NCBI GenBank assembly: GCA_947623455.1 | Contig: OX392538.1 | Span: 26,721,001 to 26,785,000 of the forward strand | DNA: 64,000 nt | Origin: Mimachlamys varia | Taxonomy: Eukaryota > Mollusca > Bivalvia > Pectinida > Pectinidae | Direction of reading: 5' to 3' | Shown here: piece by piece, positions 21,541 through 31,330 of the stretch | Layout of the letters: every line of letters starts with the position of its first letter | Numbering within the stretch: position 1 is the stretch's first letter | Position numbers and translations under genes: made by a program | The notes under the pieces: generated by a model | What the model was told of the DNA's origin: nothing | The model's database searches: none | The model's input: only the letters and a program-made list of their open reading frames with translations

Positions 21541-23496
21541 ATGCAAACATGCTTGAATGCCAAAGATGCAGAAAGCATTTATGCATCAAATGTCTTAAAA
21601 CCTCCATGCCAGAGAACAACATTATCAAACTTTCAGATCTTACCTGGTTCTGTGCAGAATGTAGGGATTGTGTGGAGAAAAACAAATAATGCATGAATAC
21701 CATAGATGCAGAGCGGATTTCTGCATCAAATGTCTTAAAACCCCATGCTAGAGCACAACATTATCAAACCTTTAAATTTTACGCGGTTCTGTGCAGAATG
21801 TGGCGATTGTGTGGAGAAAATATACACATTGATACCGGCATTAAAACCAGGTTCAAGGAAATAGTGGTGAACTACGAGAGTAGGGTCATGAAACTACCAA
21901 TAGATCTAGATACAAAATGTGATTAAGAGAAAGTAAGAGAGATAGTGACAGATAAACTGAATAGGAAATCTGCGACTGTTAAAAAGAGCCTGTACATGGC
22001 TGATGACATTTCTGTGGATAGAACCATAAGTATCAGTGACATTGAGCAGAGGAAAGTAGAGAAGGGAATTTCTTTGTAACATGGGTCAGAGGAGTTGGTT
22101 TCGGTCGAAACGAAAGAAAGAATGAGACATGATCTAGGTATTGTACAAGTGATTGTGGACAAATGTAATGTGTAATATGAACATGCGGATATAGAAAAGG
22201 TCACCAGTACACTTGGCATTTGAGAGAAACTGAGCAAGCTGTATGCGGTTGCAGAGTATCAAATGACCTTACTAAAACCGAAAGGGAAAATGAAAGTAAT
22301 TGTTTTTATGAATCTTTACTCGGTGAATCGAGATACAAACTTAGGGGTCAAATCAAATCGTAAAACTTTCAAAGGAAAAGCAGGAAATTCACAATGGATT
22401 TCAAATTTTGTAAATGTGGTCAATGCTTTTGAAACAAAAACTTTGTTGCTGTTACACCAATGGAAACTAATTAAGAAACAAGAAAGAGGTATCATTCTAT
22501 ATGAAAATAGTGAACTTGAGAATAATGAGGTAAAATTGACACTGAGTTTAAGACTTACATGTAACATCGACGATGCTCTGTTGATAGGAATAATCTACAG
22601 ATCAGAAAGTGGATCAGACTGGAACAATGAGCGCAAATTCATAGCAGAGGCAAACATCCTAGGCTATAGGAAGCTTTTGATTATGGGAGGTTTTAACTAT
22701 CGCCGCAATATTAACTGGGACTGTTTGACTACAATAGGAGAGGCAGCGAAAAACTTGTTAATTACACCCGTATGTGCGCAAACCGACTAGATGGAAAGGA
22801 ATTAACTTGGAGAGTAAGTATCAAGCCAAAGCCTAGACGGGATCAAGCCAAATTCGAACGTGACAAGAAGGGCTCCGTCGTGGGCAGAATATGCTATTAT
22901 CTTTTGATAATGAATGCTTCAAGCTAGACGTGAACGTCAAGGAGCGAAGATGTTTTGCAAAAGGAAACTATAAAGCCACCAGAAGCAGCTAAGAGGGGTT
23001 AGACTTGGAAAAAGTGTTTAATGTAGTGGATATAGACAGGGCTTTGGCTCAATTTACATCCATCTTAGGGGAAGACATAAAGAACAATATACCAGGAATT
23101 ATTTCATTTTTTCCTTTAGACAAGGGTGTAATAAATGTCCTGAAAACCAGGAAAAGACTATCAAGAACGGTACTAGCATCCGCTAATGAATCGGAAAGAA
23201 GAAAGTACAATAAAGTGCGAAATAAAGTTAAGCAACTAGTAAGGAAAGACAGGAAGAGCAACAAGCATAATATGGCATTAAGGGCAAAGGAGAGTCCGAA
23301 AGTCATCTGGAGATACATAAACGCAAACCGTAAAACTACAGTGGTAGTACGGGACCTATTTAGGGACCCAAGGGACCCGAAATTTTGTCAAACCAGTAAT
23401 GATCGTAACAAGTTCAACATACATGCTTGGTTCTTGACAAGCGTTTTTAGTGCGGAACCAGAGGGAACTACATCGACACGTCCGAGTCAACCATAG
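21541..23496 (+). pseudogene. LINE with PHD-type ORF1 and EEP endonuclease, RT missing
   Basis: ORF1 begins with a zinc-finger block: LECQRCRKHLCIKCLKT then LTWFCAECRDCVEK (21556-21690). A second diverged copy of the same block at 21691-21838 ends FCAECGDCVEK, so the finger is tandemly duplicated. A KTRFKEIVVNYESRVMKL stretch follows. An AP-like endonuclease segment is at 22263-22790 with ALLIGIIYRS and LLIMGGFNYRRN; the family motif is GDFNY, so a catalytic Asp is replaced by Gly. The linker between endonuclease and RT is at 23005-23496 (RRKYNKVRNKVKQLVRK; KESPKVIWRYINANRK; FLTSVFSAE). Sequence stops just where RT should start. CR1-like clade is likely. Loss of the 3' part is the reverse of usual LINE truncation. 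Confidence 0.7.
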
Positions 23497-23847
23497 AGAG
23501 CATAATTTTTAATTAATTTTTCATCGCAGTCATGTCAAATTGGAATAGTATGTACCTTCCAATTGCATTTAAGGTTGTTTTTTTCCTTAAAATGGAAAAT
23601 TTATGATATTACACTAGTGTAATGTACTAAACATGGATACGTTAGTTACATCATATTTGTTTAGACCGTATGCGACCTTAATTTTCCAGAAGGCTTTCAC
23701 ACATGGTGAAGCACAAGAAAAGCACAAAGCGTTTAAAGATTAAACTCCGGTGGCGGCTTAGGGGTTGAAAAACTGATTCATGAAAACAATACATGGAAAA
23801 AGAATCAGATATAAAATCAGCCGCTCCTAAGAAAGTCACGCATTTAC
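23497..23847. other. Spacer between two LINEs, no feature seen
   Basis: AT-rich, no coding pattern. The TSD of the next element begins at 23848. Confidence 0.4.
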
Positions 23848-26122
23848 AAATGTATTTTAATTGCTATTCCTACACCCACAAACACTATTATTCAGCAACT
23901 GAACACATCCTTTTTTAACTTTATTTGGCAATCTCCTATTGACAAAGTTAAGCGAAATACTATTATTCAAAAATACGAAAGTGGAGGCCTTAAAATGATA
24001 AACATCAATAATTTTTTTTCGAGTTTAAAGTCCACTTGGATACGAAGATTACTGCAAAATAATTGTAGAAGTTGGATTAGTATTTTTGAAGCAGAGAATT
24101 TTCCAGTGGAATACATATCAGATATGGGCATTGATTTTTTAAAACAATTTAAGACTTGCAATATCTTCTGGAAGGATGTTTTTCAGTCTTGGGTAAATGT
24201 GTCTGAAATAATACAGGTAAAATCTATAAAGCAGTTCCTTACTCTCCCCATCTGGTACAACCCACTTTTTAGTGTCAATAAAAAGTCATTTTTTGTCAGA
24301 AAATGGTATAATCAAGGTATCAAAAATGTTTGTGATCTATTAGATGAAAACAACATGTTTTTAAGCTTTGCAGATTTGAAGAAAAAATAATGTATACACT
24401 CTAAGAACTTTCTATTTTATCACAGTATATGCCAGTCTATAAGGCAATATTGCAAGGAATTAAATTATGAATTAACTACAGAAATCATTTGTGAAAGACC
24501 TTTCATACCAAATCATATTTATATTATTATAAAAAACAGAAAAGGTTGTAAAGACATGTATGACATATTAAATAGTAAAATTAAGGTAGTAAATACAGCT
24601 GAAAGAAAATGGGTATCGAAAAAAAATATTTAAAAATATAGATTGGAAAAGTTCATATGGTATGGTTTTTAAAGTGACAAAAGACACAACTCTACAATGG
24701 TTTCAATACCGATTACAAAATTGTATTCTCCCAATTAAATACTATTTGAATAAAATTGGAAAGTCACAGGACAATATCTGCAATATATGTAAAGTAAAAA
24801 TAGAAACTACAGAACATTTATTCTGGGAATGTCCACAATCTCTAAAACTATGGCCAGATTTAAAACAGAGAATATACAGCAGAATCAGAAAATTAGTTGA
24901 TTTTATACCAGAAACTATCTTTTTTGGAGCTACTGAAAATGCTAACATTCCCATAAATTATATTATTTTGTATACAAAATACTATATATATACTGTTTCC
25001 AGAAAAAAAAAACTTTAAATGGTTTGAATGAGTTTCTTTCATCCAGATATTATATTGAGAAAGCTTTAGCAGTTAAAACATTTTACGAAGAAAAATTTGA
25101 TCAAAGATGGGTGGAATGGCAAGACTTTTTTTAACCTTTTTTTTTCATATTTGTATGCAGTATTGAATCCTTTTTGTTTATTGAGATGGAGTTTTTCTCT
25201 TAAAACCAAATGTACTGTGGTGAATTTGGGGAATTTAGTTTAGTACAGGCATGTGGGCGTACTAGCATTCATGCAGTCGCACATATGTGTACGCTTGAGC
25301 CATGCATGTGTGTGCTTTGATCATGCATGTATGTATGCATGCCTTTGTAAATCTGCATGTAATTGTATATATGCACATGATGTATGCACATAGCTGTGTG
25401 CAATGCATTTAGTGGGCATGCATGTAGTGAACATGCATGTGTGCATACATGTGTGCTTGAGCTATTCATGTGTGTGGGTACTTGGATCGTGCATGTGCAT
25501 CTGTGTGCATGCCTCTTGATTTTCACCTGTTAGTGTAGGTATGCACATGGTTATGTGTATGCGCATAACTGTGTGTAATGATCATGCATGTAATGCATAC
25601 ATGGGTGCATGCATGGTTGTGAGCTTGCACATGCTTGCTATTGGTGCATGGATTTGCGTGTGCATGGATGCTTTATATGAGTGCATACATGTGTGTGTCA
25701 AGTGTTTGTGTACATGTGTGTGTGTGTTTTTTATGTTTTGTTTGTGTTACCGTGTGCCCTACGGGGTGCACCTGATGGTGTTTTTGTATGTTTGTGTGTA
25801 TATATGGATACATGCAACTCATGTAGTAAGTGTGCATTTGTACATGCATGTGTATGTGTGTGGTTGTGTACATGCACAGAGTATGGATGTATGTATCCAC
25901 TTACGTGTTGGTGCATGAACACATGCACACATGCTTGCTTGTATGTGTATGTAGGCATGTTGTATAAGTGTTGTTTTTTTTCTCATGTAAAGTGCTTATT
26001 TTATTGTTGTTGTATATCACTTTATGTGAACACGTCTTGATAGTTTGTGCAAAATGTTTTGTTATTGTCTTGTGATATGTTGTGATTTCAAGTAATGTGA
26101 ATAAAAAAAATGTATTTTAATT
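23848..26122 (+). mobile_element. 5'-truncated L1/Tx1-type LINE with 15-bp TSD
   Basis: The 15-mer AAATGTATTTTAATT is found at 23848-23862 and at 26108-26122. The element between starts in mid-ORF2 (AIPTPTNTIIQQLNTSFF from 23863) and runs through GGLKMININNFFSSLKSTW (to 24390, stop). After a frame break it resumes as TKDTTLQWFQYRLQNCI, then the C-terminal zinc motif CNICKVKIETTEHLFWEC (about 24779-24833, pattern CX2CX8HX4C), and after a further slip in an A run near 25010 ends WVEWQDFF stop near 25133. The last kilobase is a 3' UTR with a TGCATG-rich tract, and the tail is GAATAAAAAAAA. This fits target-primed insertion with 5' truncation. L1/Tx1 clade is inferred from the C-terminal zinc motif. 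Confidence 0.82.
25255..25980. repeat. TGCATG/TGTGTG-rich cryptic simple sequence
   Basis: About 700 bp of interspersed GCATGCATG, CATGTGTGTG and TGTGTATG words without a fixed unit. It produces open frames on both strands (25541-26040 region) rich in Cys, Val, Met and His, which are compositional artefacts. It lies inside the LINE 3' UTR bounded by the TSD. Confidence 0.7.
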
Positions 26123-26523
26123 CTGCTTTACGCACCAGCAAAATGAGAATATTTGTTGAATATTTGATTTGAAGTTGCATTCCCAGATTTAATTTACAGT
26201 AGTAGGAGAAATAGATGATGAGCTGCGGGGTAACCTTTTGACAAGTATAGAAAGTGAAAGAAAAGATAACATATTCATGTTAAAGTTCTTGCGTCATTTT
26301 GGATATTTGTTTTTTGATCGATTCAGTATGGGTGGTTACAGAATCCGCGGAAGCACGGTATTTCAACACTGAGATTAAAAGAAAATCTTACACCGGTAAA
26401 AGTGTGGTTATCCCTGTCCAGGGCAAGAGAATAATCTATAATCCATATCAAACATTTATCTTTTATTGCCCAACCGGGCAACATAAATCAAATGCGAGCT
26501 TTCTGATTTGACGTAGTACTCAC

Positions 26524-26712
26524 ATCCCAGCCGGAAGTTAGATATCCAATCAGGAAAGCTCCTCCAGTCAACGCCAGTCCGATTAGGGCACCTCCAGCCA
26601 AGATAGGAAACCCCAAAGACCCAATCCAAGGCGCAGCGCCAAGAGTACCAACGCCGGCACCACTGATTCCGAGTACACTGGCAGAACCAATCTTTTCCCA
26701 AGTACCCATGGT
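26524..26712 (-). CDS. Hydrophobic glycine-rich exon A of the microexon gene
   Basis: Acceptor TTTTCTATTGTCAATATAG (AG at 26714-26713) then ACC ATG G, a good initiation context. 63 codons follow in phase 0 to a consensus donor (GGAT then GTGAGTAC, 26523 downward). The peptide starts MGTWEKIGSASVLG and continues as a glycine-zipper-like run (GAGVGTLGAAPWIG, AGGALIGLALTGGAFLIGYL) ending SGWD. About 45 residues are uninterrupted hydrophobic/Gly/Ala, enough for one or two membrane helices with GxxxG spacing. It may be a start exon or join in frame from upstream exons. It vaguely recalls small interferon-inducible IFI27/ISG12-type proteins but I cannot establish homology. A short readthrough past the donor meets a stop about 11 codons later. 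Confidence 0.6.
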
Positions 26713-26737
26713 CTATATTGACAATAGAAAATAGCAT

Positions 26738-27719
26738 TAGCTCAAAAGACTTTCCTCACAAAAGTAAAGTCGGGAAATTATTTAATAGGTCCGACCAACA
26801 AAAGACGGGTGTTTCAAGTGCAAAGCCATTGATTATATTCGTCATGTTGCCATAAGGATACAACATACAAAAAGACCGGTCATCTTAATGACTGTATTGG
26901 AAACTACACCAACACATTGCAATGGAAAAATATATAAATAAGGACCAGCTTCTGTTTTTAAAAGTAGCTTGCGATTCCCTGATGATAACATATGACGTTT
27001 TTATTATTTTTATATGAATTACATGTAGATAAATAAAACTGTGCATCTGCAAATCCGTTACCTGGCAGTTTTACTCAATGAATAAATTAAACGCTTTCCA
27101 TCATTCATCATTTTTATATACTCTGTCTCTCCTCAATGACATTATAAAAGTTTGGGATGTCGTTTTTTTAAATAATTATGACTACTGTTATACTATTTTT
27201 TTATATTTCAGTTAAGCCTATATTATTATTGAACAAGTTGGGTTGAGCAGGCCCTACATACTCGGATACTGTCTCGCATGTGGGTTAATGTTGTACTTCT
27301 TAAATACACTTGAGAAATCGTAATCATCTCCAAGAAACGACTTATTTATCGTGTTAATCTCTGTTATAGACAGTTTGTCCTGATGCATGGATGTTAGGCA
27401 CCAGCTTATAATACAGAACTAAGTTACTGTTCTTTAAATGGGTCACGTTATATTTGATATGTACAGAGTAAACACGGATCGGAAATATATCACATTGCAT
27501 CATTTTCCTGTATGCTATACTGCCAGATTACAATTAGCTCTGTTTTGATCTACGTGTGGATCAAATCGGTTCCGCTTTTAGGTGCAACAGAAGTCACGCA
27601 ATTTTAAGAAAAATCCAGACATGCATACTTCCGGCGTCTGCCGCAAGCCAGTGAAAAAAACGTCTGCATTTGACATTATGCCGTCTACTAAGTATTGATG
27701 CGTTGTACAGTACTCTTAC
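26738..27719. other. Non-coding (putative intron)
   Basis: AT-rich DNA between two exons of the minus-strand model. No ORF, repeat copy or second microexon that I can support. Confidence 0.35.
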
Positions 27720-27740
27720 GAGTGACTTCCCTTGGGCTTG
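27720..27740 (-). CDS. Possible 21-nt microexon, heptad QAQGKSL
   Basis: Donor GTAAGAGT from 27719 and acceptor ATGTTGTTGAATTAG (AG at 27742-27741) enclose exactly 21 nt reading QAQGKSL in phase 0. A TAATCTAAC branch-point-like word lies about 20 nt upstream of the acceptor. The polypyrimidine tract is weaker than for the other four microexons. Position between exon B (30481) and exon A (26712), both phase-0 compatible, supports it. Confidence 0.45.
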
Positions 27741-27872
27741 CTAATTCAACAACATGGTTAGATTACGCCTCTAGTATAAGGTTACAAACTTTAGAGTTTT
27801 CTCTATGAACACTACCAAACAATAATGACGTAAATACGGTCGTTACGATGATACATATGGTGAGTCTCGTAC

Positions 27873-28635
27873 CTAGAGACACTGAAACTTTGGATTGATG
27901 TGGCTCGTAAACAGTGTGATGTGTATCGTTTGGAGGAAAGTTCGAAAGCTGTGCTTGCCTACTGACCTTGAACCAAACCAGTTTTTCTCTGTCATAGAGG
28001 ACGATATTGCATCTATATTTAGCCTGTTAAAAAGGGATGTGGCATTAACGTCTGCTTTTAAAATTAATTTCAGCATTTTGACTGGACAAGATTGAGTGTT
28101 TGTTTCGTACATCCGCCGGTCTGACATGGCCTCCTCATTTACCAAACCTCGCTGATGATTCTTTTGTTGTTTCATGAGTGAGTATTAATTTTCCTTTGGA
28201 TCTTTTACAAATTCAAAAGAATTCAAATTCGATTGATAGTGAAATTCTAAATCGCGATTGTGAATAGAAATGTTGCATTAGACCCCGAGTCTGAAGATTA
28301 TTTGACATTTATGTTTTTGATATGTTTTCAAGTATGATTTATTTAAGCTGTGTAGGACGTGGTGTCCCTTGTGTCATTTGTTCTTTAAACAGACTGCTAA
28401 GTTTTATGCTTGCATTTTGGAATGAATTTCCATGAATAATATCAATGTTTCTGCCAATATTATACAAATCTCTGTTAATTCCTGAAACGATTGATATTAA
28501 AGTGTTATTGTGATATTCGTCTGCCTGTGCTTGTTGTAGGCTCGTCGATATTCTCCTTTCATGATCTATAGGTTTGGCTTTACAGAAAAAAATCACCAAT
28601 TTCACCGATTGATCTTTTTCACTGACCGTCGCCAT
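27873..28635 (-). pseudogene. Crypton/DUF3504-like recombinase relic
   Basis: Two minus-strand ORFs separated by a broken stretch. 28635-28339 (98 codons, starts MATVSEKDQS) contains EYHNNTLISIVSGINRDL and NIDIIHGNSFQNASIKL, matching the N-terminal SAM-like domain pattern of Crypton-derived tyrosine recombinases. 28175-27873 contains RRMYETNTQSCPVKMLKL, SLFNRLNIDAISS and NWFGSRSVGKHSFRTFL, matching the start of the catalytic domain. The segment with the C-terminal catalytic His and Tyr is missing. AATAAA overlaps the stop at 28339. Recognition is from family pattern and is less certain than for 31331-32764. Confidence 0.55.
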
Positions 28636-28639
28636 GTCT

Positions 28640-29284
28640 AGCTCCCTTTCAAACGTCGCGCAGTGCCAGTCTGCAAGTTAATCGTGGTTTGACAATATTA
28701 TTTCAAACTCGTCAATTTTACCACTGCGCTGCATTTTACAATTTTTGTGGTGTGTTTATAAGCAGCACAGATCATTATATTGGATTAAATGTTTTCTGCG
28801 CAAATTTCAAATGACTGCCCTGTTATACCTCGCAAACGTTTCTTCCTCAACTTCGTGGTTTTCTTTGAAGCCTCTGACTGGTTCTATTCCTTGCAGTTTC
28901 TCAAGGCTTCATATATTTTAGAAAAAAATCTTTTCTTCTTTTCAGTATGTCTCATGAGGGTTTGAAACTATAGGAAAATGTACAATATGACTTTCTGGTG
29001 GTACAAGGTTGTCAAATGCCGGCATGCCAAGTTGCCCGAACATTAAATAAAAGGAAATCTGATGTTCGTTGTTGTGATAAGTCGACGTCAATGTCTGTTT
29101 CGTCATTGCCCACAACAACAACAACGCTGTCTTTTTCATTTTATTCCCCATTCCATATTATCAGTCTTGTCAAGTATAACATCCGTTAATCACATGAAAA
29201 TATCCGTACATGTTGTCAAAGCAGACGACATAAGTGACAACGTAAGGTAATGCAAGGAAAACAGCTCTTAATTCTGTAATCTTA
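28640..29284. other. Non-coding (putative intron)
   Basis: No gene recognised. Overlapping ORFs of 62-69 codons near 28942-29250 on both strands look like chance. Confidence 0.35.
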
Positions 29285-30190
29285 GCATAAAACATTTTTC
29301 ACTGCAGTGATGAGCAGTGAAAATATAAGAATTTGCAGTGAAAATATTAGGTTTTGGAGTGAAAATATTAGATTTTGCCGGAAACACTTTACAATTGTAA
29401 GAGTTGTTCTCCTTGGGCAAACCTTTGCCCCTGGCTTTTTCTGATGCAGGATGTAATTAAGCATTGATGACAATTTTTTTTTAGTTTCATTGGGGTATGA
29501 AAAAAAAATTGCAAACTGTATGAATCGGCGTAGCGGATTCTTACAAAAGTTTGCAATCAAAATTGTTTTCATACTAAAATTGTTTGAAACTAAAAAATAA
29601 TTGACATCAACGCTTATATTTAATTTTTGAAAATTATTTTCAAATTTAAAACATGTTTATGTACACTTTGAATAATCTTACAACGGATTCTTTTTACAAA
29701 ACAATATGCAACGTCAATTGTATTATTGTGACGTCACATTTTTCGCACCATTTTCGGATTTTTTTCATAGAGGTATGAAAAGAAAATCTCAACCAATCAG
29801 AAAGCCGCATACTGCATACAATCAATGGAAAATAATTATTAAGTAATGAATTAAAAAATAAGAATGGTTCATCTTTTCGGTCAAGTTATCCCGATCAGCT
29901 GTTCCGATCGGTTGTGATTTCGACTTGGCCTAGCTAGACTCAGGCCTACTTTCAAAAGGCAGGTAAAGAAAAAAAATTAAAGCATTTTAAGGCCTCATTC
30001 GAAATGTAATAGAAAGAAAATCCAATGGTTTGCTGTTAAATATTAAATATATTATGTTTTATTGGCAGATTTTTATAAATAGTTTACTCGTGCTACGCAC
30101 TCGTAAAAAAACAAAAAAAAATCTGCCATACCCGTGAGATATTTTTTTACATCAAACGGCAAACCATTGAATATCCGCTATATATTAGCA
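29285..30190 (+). repeat. Partial copy of the 39.4-kb DNA transposon (R2)
   Basis: The stretch 29290-29390, with several CAGTGAAAATAT repeats and a TTTCACTGCAGTGA palindrome, matches 39520-39625. The stretch 29875-30190 (GATCGGTTGTGATTTCGACT, CAATGGTTTGC, GCAAACCATTGAATATCC) matches 40050-40690. The middle differs. The terminal inverted repeats seen at 39.4/40.8 kb are absent here. It lacks the 395-bp MITE and so provides an empty site for it. Confidence 0.65.
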
Positions 30191-30480
30191 TTTTGTTTAA
30201 ATCTGGCGTACAGATTGCAAAATAATGGGACTGGTGTGGCACCAAAAGGACTTAGATATATGTGGCACTCAAAGTGCAAAATTATTATTCAAGGTAACGG
30301 TTCAAGGTAAGTGTATTTTGTAATCAGAAAGGAAATTTGTAGAAATCATCTGTGACACTTCTGCTGTAACAGATAGAAATCGACTTTGGCAAATGACTTT
30401 ATTGTAAAGCGTGGATATATATAAATCAATGAAAGGTGAAGATATGTCATTTATCAAATAAAAAATAGTTTTCAACTTAC

Positions 30481-30652
30481 CGCCCACTTTGTTCCAGCGT
30501 AACAAGCCCCGCATAAAACAACACTGCCCAGTACAGATCCAATTTCTGCTGCTGCTGGTGCTAGAAATGGACACATCTTTCCACATGCTTCACCGAGTAT
30601 CGAACCAGCTCCCTTGCAGAAATATATTGCTAATTCCTTTTTGTCACACATT
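30481..30652 (-). CDS. Hydrophobic exon B of the microexon gene
   Basis: Acceptor CAAATTATCGTTGCAG (AG at 30654-30653), then A and ATG, then 57 codons ending at donor GTAAGTTG (30480 downward) in phase 0. The peptide begins MCDKKELAIYFCKGAGSILG and continues LAPAAAEIGSVLGSVVLCGA, ending YAGTKWA. It is Cys/Ala/Gly-rich and hydrophobic in the second half. Same layout as exon A: short charged start, Gly/Ala helix, Trp near the end. With ATG directly after the acceptor, a non-coding 5' exon upstream is expected. Readthrough upstream of the acceptor is open for another 25 codons, so an intron-less start cannot be excluded. Confidence 0.55.
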
Positions 30653-30732
30653 CTGCAACGATAATTTGATAACAAAAGTAAACTCACATTACTTAGATGA
30701 CTCGCATTGAACAGAACTATGGGCAAGATTTA

Positions 30733-30812
30733 TGGTTGCCATCTTTGTCTCATTGAGAAATATTCTGTATCTTTAAGTGATATGAAGATGGACGTTTTTG
30801 AGTCTCGTTGAT
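30733..30812 (+). repeat. R1 repeat, 5' fragment
   Basis: ATGGTTGCCATCTTTGTCTC through GATGGACGTTTTTGAG matches the corresponding end of R1 copies at 34.1 and 57.4 kb in reverse orientation there. Confidence 0.7.
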
Positions 30813-31330
30813 TATTTTTTAACCTTTTGAAATTACCCGCCCAGACCGGATATTATAAATTTTGAAAGTGATATATTTAACTATATCTCTGAATACTCCC
30901 CAGTGTGTATAACATTGAGAGATAGTGTGCACAGAAATGTCCCATAAAATAGATTCCATAAATAAGATGATTACCAGTGTTAAATGGAACGATGCTAATA
31001 CATAAATGTTATGTTACTTATAGAAATCAGAAGTTAATGAGTTCTTGTTACAATAATGATAAAAGCCAGTCTGGTGTTAATGATTGTGTTTAAAACCATT
31101 TTCTCTCATCCCTACCGGTGTCATACTGGTCTGTCCAGGTAAATACACCCATGCTTGCTGTGTGTGTATTACCTCGCTTCCGGTGTAGGATAGCCACGCG
31201 CGCGCAATGATACAAAAGTAGGTCGCCGAACCGAAAGTAGATATATCTATAGATTTGTAAACACATCGTCTGCTCCATGTACTAGGCCAGATCTAATGTG
31301 AAATTTGTTTACATTGAATTTCAAGAAATC

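Larger units (their letters stand above)
10375..30652 (-). other. Candidate microexon gene (whole model)
   Basis: Proposed minus-strand transcription unit with exons, 5' to 3', at 30652-30481, 27740-27720, 26712-26524, 15946-15926, 15667-15647, 12721-12701, 12111-12091 and possibly 10440-10375. Every internal exon ends in phase 0 and the pieces concatenate into one open frame. Predicted product: two glycine/alanine-rich hydrophobic modules followed by a charged coiled-coil tail made of one heptad per 21-nt exon. Introns range from about 280 bp to over 10 kb and contain a pogo-like transposase, a gypsy element, two LINEs and a Crypton-like relic, yet the small exons and their splice sites are intact, which argues for constraint. 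I do not recognise the family. Promoter, 5' UTR exons and true 3' end are not identified. Splicing together of all exons is inference. Confidence 0.55.

Noticed and set aside
25541..26040. Long ORFs of 119-125 codons, Cys/Val/His-rich
   Set aside because: They lie in TGCATG/TGTGTG cryptic simple sequence of a LINE 3' UTR, and similar ORFs appear on both strands.
30653..30687. 35-nt intron upstream of exon B with a GTGAGT donor
   Set aside because: Too short for a spliceosomal intron, so the upstream reading frame was not joined to exon B.
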